Source of the DNA: Crocodylus rhombifer
Lineage: Eukaryota; Chordata; Crocodylia; Crocodylidae
Direction: 5' to 3'
Assembly: GCA_038503035.1 (NCBI GenBank)
Contig: JAVSML010025187.1
Location: 1 to 64,000, forward strand
DNA length: 64,000 bases
Under the pieces are notes generated by a model. It saw nothing but the letters and a program-made list of their open reading frames with translations, had not been told where the DNA came from and made no database searches. Of the stretch, positions 46,561 to 59,149 are shown in pieces. Each line of letters begins with the position of its first letter. The first letter of the stretch is position 1. The position numbers were made by a program, and so were the translations under genes.

Positions 46561-48822
46561 CTCCATTGACACTGGTGCTCTGTAGTAGGAGCAGATGTAA
46601 TTGAGCCTGGATAGGGTCCCGGCAGCTTCCCCAGCCTGGCGCGGGTGCCGGCAGGGATTGCTGGTATCCCATACGATAACTAGTGACTACCTGCTCTGCA
46701 ACACCCTCCAGACACCTAGGACTCCCCCGGAGGAGGAATACTACACCGTAGGTTCCCATCATGACCAGCCCGAATGCACCCAAGCTGCAGGCCAAGCTTA
46801 GAGCTAACCTAGAAAACATAGGGAGGGTAGCAGGTATCACTGGAGATACTGATACCCAACTTCAGCAAATGGCTTGGTTCAACCTTTCTAGCCATATATC
46901 ATCAGGCTGGCTTTGGCCCACAATTCATATGGTAACTCCTCCTGTCCATCACTCCTCAGTTCTGATGAGCACCTCTGACCTGGTCACCTATATCCACACA
47001 GATTGCAGGCACCAGTTTACATGAGTTGGAGCTGAAAGGAATAGAGAACATTTTCTCAGGCTAAACCCACACCTTCCCTGTTTTCTCTCTGCCATCTCCC
47101 ATTTCTATGCTTCTCTGTAAATCCAATAGTGCAAGCTTTCCTTCTCTGAATGACTCTCTCAGCCTTGATGGGGCTGGAAATGAGGAGCATGGAAATACAA
47201 TTGCAAAGCACGGTTCCTTCTGCTACTATCAGTCTAGAGCCAGAGCAAGTAGCTGTATATAGATTTCTAGAGCTGAAGCCCTTGCTCTAGCTCCAGTGGA
47301 TGGCATGGTATTCCCACCCCTCGAACTCCATCAGCACCAGGAGTTTGATCAGCAGTAATTGGCACCAGTAAGGGAAATGGGACACAGGGGGCCGCAGTTA
47401 ATTTAGCTTATCATAGAACGAAAACATTATTATGGAATCCTAATCATCCCACTGCTCAGACTTTGGACATATTCCCAGCTCTGGAGAAGTTAAAAACACA
47501 TAGAGGTGCTAAAATAGTCTGGCATGTGATGAGTGGGGGTCTCCGTGGATGGGGGATGAATCAGAGCAGACTGAGGCAGGCCTTGCAAAGCCTTGCAAAA
47601 TCTTGACTTCTCTGTAGAAGACCTAGCACTGTGCATACCAGAGAGGAGAGACTGAGATGAGGTGTCTGCAGAGAAAGCCATCATGGTCCTCTCTGAAAGG
47701 CAGACGCTACTGTGAGTTCTGGACAAGTTCTATGGGCCTCAGCTAAAGAAGGGGAGAATGAGAGGTCTACCAAAATTGCTCCTGGAGAACCCCACAAACA
47801 TGAGATATCAGTTTCTGCACTGGTAGGGAGAAAGGGAGATTGTGTTGATTAGATCAGTCTATGCAGAAGCTCCAGCCATCAGTGAGGAGGAGATGCCTGC
47901 CCGGTATCCTTGCAAAGGAGATCTTTTACTAATGCAGGGAAGGGAGCAAGCTTCTGGTGCCATGGAGGAGGCAGAATTTAGGACCCAAGAAGGAGCAGGA
48001 GTTGTGCATCTCTCCCAAGAAAGGGATGAAGACTGTGTGGTTATGAGCATGGCCATCAATGAACCACAAAGCCTTTTAGCATCCATTATTTGCCACTGCT
48101 GCTGAGCAAACAAATGCAACCACATCAGTCGCTGGGCTCATCCCCTGGTGAAAGCTGTTCGCATCAGCCGATCCCTCCCAGCAGAAATGGAAGAGGACAG
48201 ATGAGCCCGAGGGAGCGAACTACAAACCCATCCCCCTTTTCCTTTGATAAGAATCCCATGTTAATCAGGAAAAGTCAGGTCTGCTATTCCTCTCTGCTCT
48301 CTCCCCATCCACCACCCAGCCCCATTCAACAAGGTGTGCATTGGCTGTAGAATAAATGCCCAGGGCTGAATCCTATTCCCAGCTGCACAGACACAAAGCA
48401 GAGTGTGAAGGGGATTTAGTAGACTTGTTCACAGGGGCTTTCCCCACTATTCTTCCAGCTCTAGTGATGGGTGGCCAAACCTCTCTGAGTTCAGAGGAAT
48501 GGAAACCCAGGGAGGGTCCGCAACCCTGGAGTCATAGCCCTAGACCCACAGTCAGGAGCCCAGAAAATGGCCACTGGGTCTCAGATCAGGAGAACAAAGA
48601 GAGACAACAGAATTGGAAAACCAAAGAGAAAGCTTGGATCAAGGGGAGTAGAGAGAGGTCCTAATCCCATAAAGACCATCAGTGGCTGTGTTAGAGCACT
48701 CGTGACAAACCGATTACAAAAAGCTTTCCCAGCTCTGTGCTGAGGCCCATTTTGAAGGATGCTCAGGACCTGGTCCTGCCTGGGGAAGAGTTGTCCTCTG
48801 TATCAGAACATGAGGAAGTGTT
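46561..48822. other. Unique flank, no gene recognised
   Basis: No gene or confident repeat. A small inverted repeat at 47234-47296 is noted among the findings. Confidence 0.5.
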
Positions 48823-48970
48823 GTTCACTAACTCTAGAGCATGGGAGCCAGAAGACAGGGGCTGCAATCCTAGCTCTGCCAGGGCCTTGCTCTGTGGCTG
48901 AAGTGCATCCCTGGCTTGTACAGTGGAAGAAACGATGCTCATCCAGCTTAGTGACTTATACTAGCATGCC
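48823..48970 (+). repeat. MIR-like SINE
   Basis: AGAGCATGGGAGCCAGAAGA, then CTGCAATCCTAGCTCTGCCA, GGGCCTTGCTCTGTGGCTGA, TTGTACAGTGGAAGAAACGA and AGCTTAGTGACTTATACTAG keep the MIR order (gagcatggga.. gggttcaaatcctggctctgccact .. tgtgtgacct .. catctgtaaaatggg). Diverged but collinear. Confidence 0.65.
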
Positions 48971-51900
48971 ATAAGGCTTCTGATTCTACTTACCATGAGG
49001 AGGAGACAGATGCAAGGCTCACTCATGTCAAGAGGAGTCTTCCCATCGATGACAATCAATGGCTTCAGACTGGAGCAGTAGTCCAAATGCAAAGGACCTG
49101 ATTTTCCTCACCATGTTAGGGGTCAGGGAGGACATTGTTCTTGGGTGCTTAGGTTGGCTTTGGGAACCCTGAAACGTCTCTTCCCAGAAAAGGCTGCAAG
49201 TTCTCCAGGCTGCAGCTGACTCCTCCCGCCATCCCAGTACCATACCGGCCTGTTTATCTTCAGGCTGCTGGTTTAACAGCATCCTTTTCTTTAAATTTAA
49301 TTTTTTTATTTTTTTTTATGAGTTGTGCCGCACTTCTTGGTAAAGCACTTTAATCCATTTTAATGCCCCAGTTCTACTCCTCGGTGACAGCATGGTGGTT
49401 ACTCTAATGCATCCCACTCACCTCGGGGTTACTAATGAGGTCACAAGGAACGCAATCTCCAAACTGAATAATTCACTAATCAGATGCTGCAGACTCCAGT
49501 GGTAAAATTTATTTCTGACACCTAAACAGCAAATGGGTTTGTGGACACACTCGCCTTCCCTCCTTCCCTCCCCCTCTCTCTTTCTCTCTTCTTTCTTCAT
49601 AGATATTTTTGTTAAATTGATGGCAGCTCCGTTTGCTTAACAAAAGGTCTCTTGTCCTGCCACAAATGCAATCGAGTCATTCAACTCTTACAATGAGCCT
49701 GCAGCAAGAAAAGCAAAATACAGACTCTGCAAAGGGCATGTGTCTGGGTGGTTTGCGATGGATACTGGCAGTCAGGGTGCTTAAGTGCCACATCCTCAGC
49801 TTTTCTTATGTCTTTGTCCTGTCTCTCTCTCACCTGGTGGCCATGTGATTCTGAACTAACCGGTGGATTGGCACTCATTGTTCACAATGAAAACCAGTTA
49901 AGCACCAGCCTACAGGACAATGCTTTACTTCAGTCCATGCCTCCATCATGGCACCTAGGATCAGGCCTCACTCACCGGAGTGGGCCATATCTGAGACCAC
50001 TGCTGTGAGACAGGCTCACCCACCCCGTCCTGCTGCATGCAGAAAAAATACCCTGTGGTTACCATGAGAGTAATGCTGGGCACACCCAGGGGCATGTTCA
50101 GGAGTCCACCTGAGGCAGAGAGCCAGAAAGCAACCCCAGGCATTTGCCTGAGAGCAACCACTCAATATTCTTCTGCAAGTGGCATGCACAGAGCAGAAAT
50201 GAGTGGACGGGGCTATTTTCTGGGTAATGGTCTTGAGGCCACCGCAGAGAGGGTACAGACAGTCCCTTCTGGTAGGCAAGGGAAGTTCATGCTCCCTGGT
50301 GCCAACAGCCATGGCTGTTCCAGGCAGGACCATGTTTCATTGCCCAGTCAAGGGGCTGCTGCCATGTGTATACTTTAGATCCATGTGATTCTCCACCCCT
50401 ACCATAACAGACTCACTTCTCACATTGGACATAAGTTGATTACTACATGTTTGGTCAACCTATTCTCCACATATAATAAAAAGGGCCATTTCATCCAGGA
50501 CTGACTAGCCCCAGGAGTCATAAGCTCCCCAGAGACACCAGCAGACCATATACAGGACAATGACCACACCAGTTCTCCTGTTCTTCATCCTGCAACCTCT
50601 GGCCAATGGTCTGTGACTTGCAGAGGTCTCAGATCCTGATGACTCTCAGATATCCAAGTAGCTCAGTGTGGTGCAAGTGGAGTCTCCTGCCAGCTGTGGT
50701 ATCCTTTCCTTGAGCTGTGTAGCCCTAACTGTGCAGCAAAGTAATTTCCTATCTCTGTAAACATCAGCCCTATTATTTTCCTCTTGGATCCTCATGGTTT
50801 ATCCTCACTTCCCCTGAGCCAAGTGAGTTCAGACACAGCAGTACCAACAGCAGGAGCATGGGAAAGGGGATTCTTGAGCCATGCAATTGAATGATCCTGC
50901 AAGCATGGTGTTGCCCTTGGTGGATCACAAAACTGCTACTTTGGAGACCATTCTCCTCTGGCCCAGAACACTGAACTCAGGAGATGATCATCTGCACAAG
51001 GGGAAACCGTATACCACAGGAAACAGCCTCTCTATATAATTGGTGGGGCCATTTCCTGGACTGCTTAAGCAGGATCAGATAGAACAGGAACAGTGCCATG
51101 AGTTACATGGCATGCCAGACTCATCATTACTGCTATGGTGTGCCCAACGCCACCTGATCCCACCAGCCCCATCACATAGCTGCACCCTGGGACTTTCTCC
51201 TGAAGTGCTATGAGTGGGCACGATAGAGGCAAGACTGAAGCTCAGCGCAAGATCTCATCCAAGCTCTTCTATGTATCTATAGTCAGGCAGAGACATTGGT
51301 TAAGGTCCCCTATTAGAAGCCATATGCCAAGTTGTCTTGAAGGGTGGGAGCTAAAGGGGAAAGAATAAACATTCAGTGGGTTGGCTTTGCAGGTTTTTAG
51401 AGGAAGAAAGTTCATTTCCAGGCCTTGTCTTACATATAACAAAATCTGCCTGAGCCATCTGCCATCAGGATGGGTGAAACATTGTTTATGAGACTTTGGA
51501 TGGACAAACTACAAACGTTGTGTCCAAATTTAATCCTCCAGAGACTGGATATGCATTTAGAGGGGAGTTGTGGGTTCTGGCCCTGATCTGTTGGGCTAGA
51601 GTACACCTTTTTTGTACTCAGCTAAGCCAAGGACTGATGAGGAAAAGAGTTATTATCCCACTCAGCCCCCTGGCACTAGGATGCAATGCCTTTCCTCTAT
51701 AGATGGGGCCCCTGGCAAACCACAGAGCAGAGATTGGCATGGAAGTGGTTGTGGGTCTTTGAACCACAGTGTCTTCCTTAGGCTGCTGCTAGGACTGCAC
51801 CTCATAGGAAGGTACAACCCAGGCCTAAATCATCATGCATTTACATCTCATAAGCAATAAAAAAAACACTGACAGAACTGCCCCCCCAACCCCTTTGGGT

Positions 51901-54900
51901 CTTTATAGTGGTTCTATCTGCTTCTGCATATTCAGTCGTGAGCATGTTCTGCTTTAATACCTCTCAGCTGTTAGTCATTGGGCCTCTTTCAGCCCCTCCA
52001 CCTTGTCTTGCATTATTTGCACCGTGTCGGAATTTCTTCTCTTCTGTCTTAGCCCGTTTTCAGCCCAGTCTGTTATTTTGCCACAGGGCACCTTGTGCGT
52101 CTCACCAGATAGGGACAGCAATAATCCAATTAATTAGCACTGTTATTACTACACTGAAGTCACTGAGAGTCATTAATAATAATAACTGATACTCCTGGAG
52201 GATGCAACTGTCAGGGTCACTTCACATCTCAGCTCCTAAACCTGGAAGCAGGGGGCTATGGAAGATAAGATGTCTGTGAAGTCCACTAAATTGTGGGGGT
52301 GGGGGGGGGGTCTTTGTGGTGATGCCTCCCTCTTATTTGGACCTGAACCAATGCTGGCTCAGTAGATTGCCAGAGTTGAAAGGCTCTAAGAGAGTCCATT
52401 AGTATAATCCATATTCGGCCCTCAGCACAGAGTACTGAGGGGCTGGGCTGCTCCTGGAATGAACTGGCCTAATGAGAGTAAGACAGAAATCTTTATAGGG
52501 TGAGAGTTATGGGGGGAAGTGGGGGGGTTGGCCTTGTCCTACAAGTTCTCACTCTACAAGACAGCCAGGAGGTGTCGGAGGGTGGGGTGTCTGACCGTAA
52601 CGACAAGGCAGCCAGCTGTTACAATGGAAAGAGCATTAACTATATGTAGGTACAACCTTTTGTAGGGTTAGGTCCAGAAAGCAATGACAACTCTTTACAT
52701 AACGGGCTGGACTTGGACAGGGTTGGAGCAGAAAAAGAGAGAAGAAGGCACCTTTCTCCAAGGACAGCAGACTCACCCTTAGGCTCCTGACAGGACTAAT
52801 GGTGATCGACATGGGGAGGGCCAACTGTGAACCTGCTGGGTGAATGGGCATGGAAGTATGGAGGGCCTGCCCTGGAGAAGGGCCTGTGTTCTGTGACAGC
52901 TACCAGAAATGGATGGACAATTGCCCTGGTTCGTCAGCACTGGAACATTATGGCAAAGATACCTTAGTTTGCAGGGCTGGCATGGGGGAAGAAAGAGGCT
53001 CTGTACCTACAGGATAAGGGACCTGGACTGGGGTGAGGGGGAGACATTCAATTTATGCTCTGGCTTGAAGAGACCTAGGATGAAAACTTTGCCCTGACTC
53101 AGCAGGGCAGGGTTATTATTGTTGGCTCTCCTGTATTCCTGGGCAGTGCCCTGATCACCCCACCCCCACCCCAGTTTTCACAAAAGCATTTAAAAGATTT
53201 TGCTTTCTTTCTATCTTGGAACAGAACCAGATTCTGAAACCGTGGAAGTTGCAGTGAAATCAAGTTGTCCGGTGGCCAGTTCTAGCCGTTGCACAGCTAA
53301 GGGGCCTTTGGGAGGTGCACTTGTGGGACTGAGCTGCAGGATTTAGCACACCTCATGTCTTCTAGGAGAGCCAGTCTCTGATATTTTTAAATTAAATCTT
53401 CTCAAAAGTACACACAAATACCCGCTGTGACTATGGACTGAGGTTGTGTGCACAGTTTCCACAACTCTGTGTGTGTATTGGGTAACTGCATGTGTAAACC
53501 ATCCATCATTTGCACATGAAATTGCTTTGTTTTGCTGAAAGGCGCTTGTAGCTGCTGGCAGGGGGTCTTGGATATGAGGGCAGTCACTGGCCTCATGAAA
53601 ACTGGCACTCTTTCAGGCTCAACAGACGGAGCAATTCAGCTCCATCCTACGGCAAAAACAGCTGCAGACAGCGGGTCTTCCTGTCCAGGGCGCTAGGCAG
53701 GCAGGCAGAGAAGTACAGAGTGAGACAGAGTCACATGAGTTTCCTGGGCTGCAGGCATGGGGGTTTGGGTACTAGTGGCAGGCCGTGGGACAGAAAGAAC
53801 AAGTCAGCAGGAGATGGGAGCATGACCCCGAGGAGAGGCAGAGAGCATTTCTTGGGCATGGGTCTCACTGGGGAGGAGGCAGACATGGAGATTCCCGAGC
53901 AAAGAAGCTGCCTATTTTTGCTTGCTCCTCTTGTGTTCAGGGAAACAGGACTCCGTGTGCATTTTTTGTGAATAAACAAGATTACCCCATGACTATCCCT
54001 GGCGTGTATCACTGATTTCTCATCCAAATGGAAACAACTCTACGAGGCCTTGAATTTTGGCTAGCCACTCAGGCCAAACGGGAAAAAACTTGATTTGCCG
54101 TACAATCACGTTAACCACATGCGCAAATTAAAGCATTTGTTTCTGTGCATGTAACGGAGTACAAATGGCTTTCAAAATCAGGCTTCCATTGTCCAGTTTT
54201 GCTAAGCCATGGGAAAGATAATGGATTTATTACCACTTTGGTAAGGAGATCCAAAGAATGAGGACAGCCCGAGTCCTCACAAAATATTCATTACAGACAA
54301 TCACTGTCAAATGGAAACAATGTATTGTTCCCATGAATCGGACCACGTTGCTTATTTACTTGGTTGCTTGCCTAGAGCAGGCACACAACAGAGGGTGGGA
54401 AGACCCAATTTTCCAATGCAACTTGCACAAACTCTTCCTGGCTCAACTGGAAGTAAGCTTGCAGAGAATCCGCATCTGAAGCAGTGTGCACAGGTCTGCG
54501 CTCCCTGATAAGTGAAAAGGGGCACGCTTGAATAAGTGAGCTCATCTCAGCTGGAAGACGCTCTTTGACGAGCCTATGGTCCCTGAGGGCATGGGTCACA
54601 TATGGCCCAAATATGGAGAAAAATCTAAGATTGAATATGAGCAGGGGATGAAATTCCCTTGTTGCTCTCCTGTCATTATATTCTAAAGCTGACCCCTCTT
54701 TGCAGCAGCATTTCATAGCACATCTTATCATCACCCAGTGCTAGGAAGCAGTAAATCCATGTCTATACCCCAGGCTCGCAAGAAATGGAGCCCAAATGGC
54801 CCTGGGAGGTAATGTCTCGCTGCGCGCTGCAACTCAACAAGATGCTGCTCCTCTGGACATAAGATCCAGAATGAGACGGTATGAACCTCAAATAGATACA

Positions 54901-55574
54901 GCCGAAGGTCAACACAGAGATTTCAGGTGTCCAGCAACAGGTGTAGGCTGGAGTTAGCTTGTGCAGTAGAGAGATCAGACAGAGGCTGTAGCAACGAGCA
55001 AGCTAGCCGGGAGAATACACTCCCCAAGAAAGTGAGCAAGAAGGATCCCTCACAAATGGTGCCAGTGTGCACAGGACCAGGAGAGACTCTGCATTGTGCC
55101 AGGAACTGCCAGGATCTTCACCCCTGCGCCATGCGAGATTATGTGATAAATGATTGCATTAGTCCGGACAGCTTCTCATTTTCCTCCAATCTGGCCTGTC
55201 TGCCCTTTTAGCGCGGAGCTCCTGATAGCATTTCTCCCTTCACTGACTTCATTTTTCCTGTTAGGTTGTCAAGCTGTCAGTGGGAAGAAAAGAAAAGCCA
55301 TCGACAAGGCTGCTACTGTTTCAACTCCAAGTACGTCCCCTGTATCTCTCCTCCCCTGCAGCAGCCTTGGCCATGGATCTGGGCTTACACTGGTTTGCTC
55401 CTGTCACAGTCAGGATGGCACGCCGCAGCCCAGGCTCATCCAGGACTCCCTCAGGAACATCCCTGGACTCAGAAGATGTGGTTTTCCAGCTCAGGTTCAA
55501 GAGCCTGTATCTGACTCTGACCCTCTGGATGCCTGTTGCAAAGGGCAGGACTGGATGACTAAGGGGACAGGACA
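48971..55574. other. Unique flank with AT-rich islands, no gene recognised
   Basis: AT-rich, repeat-free islands at about 49270-49640, 52090-52190 (AATCCAATTAATTAGCAC) and 54050-54320 (CAATCACGTTAACCACATGC, AAATTAAAGCATTTG) are possible conserved elements. A G10 run lies at about 52302. There is no domain-bearing ORF and no clear mobile element. Confidence 0.5.
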
Positions 55575-55916
55575 TCGACTGTAAACTTGCCAAGGGGGAC
55601 CAGCAAGCAATGGGAGAGTCCTCGTTCCCCCAAGCACTACCAGGAGTAACAAGGAACAATGGCCATAAGTTGACGGAGATTAGATTCAGGCTAGATATCA
55701 GGAGGCGCTACTTCACTGTCAGGGAGGTTAGAAGCTAGAACCAACTTCCAAGGGAAGTGGTGCTTGCTCCTACCCTGGGGGTCTTCAAAAGGAGGCTAGA
55801 GAGCCACCTAGCTGGGGTCATTTGACCCCAGCATCCTTTCCTACCCATGGCAGGGAGTCAGATTAGATGATCTGCTTAGGTCCCTTCCGACCCTACCAAC
55901 TATGCAACTATGAAAC
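55575..55916 (+). mobile_element. CR1 LINE 3' fragment (subfamily A type)
   Basis: From CTGTAAACTTGCCAAGGGGG and ACCAGCAAGCAATGGGAGAG through GGAACAATGGCCATAAGTTG, GAACCAACTTCCAAGGGAAG, TGGTGCTTGCTCCTACCCTG and CTAGCTGGGGTCATTTGACC, ending AGGTCCCTTCCGACCCTACC and CTATGCAACTATGAAA. It corresponds base for base, with moderate divergence, to the 3' 340 bases of the copy at 30488-32195 read in the opposite orientation. Only the extreme C-terminus and 3' tail remain. Confidence 0.9.
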
Positions 55917-56044
55917 ACTGGTGTGGAGGGGACCTGGGGAGGAGAGAAGGCTTTATACAGACACCCTATGTGAAATGAGCCCTCTGTGCTTTGAGAATCT
56001 GCTCTTTTCCCTTTCCTCTCTTCAGGAGGAAGGTTTTCTCTTCC

Positions 56045-56145
56045 ATAGATTTCATAGACATTAGGGCTGGAAGGGACCTCGGGAGATCATCGAGTCCAGC
56101 CCCCTGCCCAAAGGGCAAGAAGTCAGCCGGGGTCTGACTTCCTGC
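56045..56145 (-). mobile_element. CR1 LINE 3' end fragment (subfamily B type)
   Basis: TTTCATAGACATTAGGGCTG, GAAGGGACCTCGGGAGATCA, TCGAGTCCAGCCCCCTGCCC and AAGGGCAAGAAGTCAGCCGG read as an inverted CR1 3' terminus. It resembles the end of the 60.4-kb copy. It faces the plus-strand CR1 fragment ending at 55916. Confidence 0.88.
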
Positions 56146-57008
56146 AGTGACAGAGGACAGCAGGGAGTAACCACTTTGGGATCCAGTTCCTGGGAATCTG
56201 AAAGGAAGCCAAGTGAAGCTGTGAAGGAGAGAAACACCAAAAATCCACGGAGTTGGGGACCACGAGGGAAAGACCCAGGAGGCTTTTGGTAGGAAGGAGA
56301 AAGGGAAGAAGCATTTGACCATGGCACCAGGAAGCAGCAGCCGTGTGGAGCCATCTGGGAAGGAAGATGAAAGAAGGGGGTGTCCTGGGGCAGGGGATAA
56401 GAAAGGATATCCCTGCAACCCTGGATGTTTTGGTGAATCTGGGCCCTGTTTAATCGGGATCCTATCTTTATATGTGTTTGGCAGGTCCTTCACACCCCGC
56501 AAAGTTCTTCTGCCATCACAACCCCCACCCCAAGGCCCCTGCCTTTCCAACCCATATTTCAGAGTCTCTCAGTGTACTTTCCAAAGGGGCCAAATGATGC
56601 AAGTTGTTCACTCCTGTGCCAGCAGGATCCCCTCTGGTCTTGTGCATTTTCCACTCAAGGAGAGCATAAGCCAGCAAGCTCCTGGTTGTTGCAGATGAAT
56701 ACCTGGGGACTTCACACCAGCCAGTGAGCACTCAAAGCTGATGAGAAGGGAACTGCTCCCTTTGATCTCAACTGAAGGCAAGCTCACAGATGTGCACACA
56801 CACGTACGCACAGCAAAATGCCTGAGAATCAGTTCCTATGATTGCTGCCCCCAAGTGCCTGGGTCACCCATTGCTCCCATCCCTCTGCAAGGAGGGAAGG
56901 TCACATATAGTGAAGCACTCCCACTGACAACTTACAAGAGGCTTACGGGGGCAGATTAGGCTGCCCACCACTGCAATTAAATGACTCTTTCTGGCGCTTA
57001 CTCAGATG
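56146..57008. other. Unique flank, no gene recognised
   Basis: Sequence between the CR1 tail and the tandem duplication, without recognised features. Confidence 0.5.
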
Positions 57009-57317
57009 CTACCAATACACAGAGAAGCCCGGCTTCCTGTGTAGGAAACAGTGTGCTGTGCTACGTTCGCCATTGGGATCCAGCCACTTGATTTGCAGTC
57101 CTGGTGTCCCTGTCAGAACTGCTCAGCTGTTAACTTCCCCTAATGCCAAGAGGGCAATTTCCTACCAATACACAGAGAAGCCTGGCTTCTTGTGTAGGAA
57201 ACAGTGTATGCTACGCTGCATCCACCCTTGGGATCCAGCCGCTTGGTTTGCAGCCATGGTGCCCCTGTCAGAATTGCTCTGCTGTTAACTTCCCCTAACG
57301 CCAAGAGGGTGATTTCC
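57009..57317. repeat. 153-bp tandem duplication
   Basis: Two head-to-tail units start at 57009 and 57162. Each begins CTACCAATACACAGAGAAGC, continues GGCTTC..TGTGTAGGAAACAGTG, TGGGATCCAGCC, CCCTGTCAGAA and ends CTGTTAACTTCCCCTAA followed by GCCAAGAGGG. The units differ at scattered positions and by small indels. No element boundary or coding frame explains the unit. Confidence 0.93.
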
Positions 57318-57859
57318 TCCCATTACAAGGCATGTCCATAACTGGCAATGCCCTCTCCCTGAAATTCCTCCCAGCAGGGATGGCGATAGGCCTAACCACG
57401 AAACTCAGGGGCAGGATTCGCTTCTGTTTTAGCTTCTACCCCATTCTTGTTGCTCTTGTATCTGAGCACCCCCATCCGTAGCAGATTAACAATGTGACCA
57501 ATCTGTCTCTTGGGGTTTGTACCAAGGATTTTGCCTTGGTGGGCTTGGGGTTGCTTTAAATGAAATGTGGACCCTGCTCTGTGCTTACATTAGCAAAGAC
57601 AGGTTGCAGAAGTGCCCCTTATACATGGAGCAGAAGATGTGGAGGCTTGGGATTGGTTTTAGTGCCTCTGGGAGTTTGTGCCTCAGGCATAAACCAGCCC
57701 TGAGAAGGCTTCTTCTTCACAGGCAACTGTTGCCTTTGTGGTTGTGATCTCCAAAATGTCTGAAAAGCAGAAGTGTGAGCCATAGCGGTCTTGGAGCTTT
57801 TATTGACCTTTCGCCTATCCCGTATCCAGGCAATCAAACCCCTTTGAAATAAGAACCTA

Positions 57860-58090
57860 GGCTTCAAACATGGCTCACTGCTCTTTGGAGAGCCAGTGAA
57901 GGGAGCGGAGGATGTGTCTGGTGTGCTCGTGGTTACCCAAGCTACTGAGGAGAAGCACTGCGCGCACCAGACTGATGCGGCCGATGGCTTCACGCCCAAC
58001 CACATTGTATTGCTGTAGTCCAGATGGGAGGTGACAAAGGCATGTAAAATAGGACTCCTGGCTCCAATTTGCAGCTGTGCAGATGATATG
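57860..58090 (-). pseudogene. Decayed L2-type LINE reverse transcriptase fragment
   Basis: On the minus strand one frame gives HAFVTSHLDYSNTMWLGV, very like the 'hAFVTSRLDYCNsLyaGLP' block of L2-family (and related) RT C-terminal regions. A second frame then gives HEHTRHILRSLHWLSKEQ, like 'reHItPVLRsLHWLPV', which follows about 20-25 residues later in L2. A frameshift lies between. Nothing before or after is clearly retained. It is unlike the CR1 copies nearby and much older. Confidence 0.6.
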
Positions 58091-59149
58091 CTGTTTGTGG
58101 TCTTGGACAAGTCCTTTGCTAGTTCTGCAACTCAGGTTCCCCAGGTTCACGAGTACAGAAGGCTTGCAACTCGCTATGGAAAGGCCTCTGTAAGGGCAAG
58201 ACGAGAGGACCCAGTCCTCTGAGGGAAAGCAGTAACAGGAGCAATGCTGATGGCCCTGCAGCCTCTCTAGGAAGCCTCACTCTCTTTCCAAACTCCTCCC
58301 AAACCTTAATGAACTCTCACAGCTCCTGGCAAAGGAGGTGGGTTTGCCTAACTATTCCTGGGGAAGTGGCAGCCCTTGTTTCAACAGCTGACACCTTGCA
58401 GAGGAGGAACTTGCATATCCCCCATCCCTTCCTTTGTGCGGAGATGAGGGTTAACAGCCATTTGTAATTGCATTAGAGAGACAGTTTAATTCTAAGAGGG
58501 CCTGTTCACCGAACTCACTTCCCTCAACTGCATTACAATAAGGAGATCAAACAGAATCGATTTCTGTATGGAGATCAAACCAAGGGACGCAAGTATGTGA
58601 GGGAAACCACTGTGATGGCCTGTTCTGACAATGGAAATCTTTACAAACATAATTAAAGAAGGGCTGAATTAGACAATCAGATAACACAGGCTGGGCCTGG
58701 GGAAGGTATTCAGGCTCCAGGCAAGAGTCCAGGGCTGCTGTCATGAACCAAGAGCTGCCCAGACTGTCTTCAAGCAGCTTAATTCCTGCACCTCTCATCC
58801 CTTGGTGGTTGTCTACCCGCCTGCCTACCTGCTCACCACATCTTGTGCTAAACTCATCGTCCTTATAGCTAAGCACCTCAAAGCAGGTTCGTTTGGAAGC
58901 AAGGGGCAGAACTTAGCCACGTATCCCAAAATCCCATGCAGTGAAGGCCTAACACTCAGAATAAAACAGAAGAATAATTCAGAAACAGGAAAAGGTTAGA
59001 GCTGAGGAGGAAGGAACGGGATCAGAAGAAAGATGTCCAGGTTGGGAAGCAATCTGAGAAGTCCCTTACTGGAAGCTGTCTCAAATTCTTTCTGTAAAGC
59101 CTACACCAACGTGGTGCCCTGTGTAAATGTTTAGGCTGAGCCCTTCTGT
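58091..59149. other. Unique flank with a possible conserved element
   Basis: The part at 58430-58680 is AT-rich and repeat-free, with CATTTGTAATTGCATTAGAG and two exact GGAGATCAAAC words at 58542 and 58570, 28 bp apart. No gene recognised. Confidence 0.45.
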
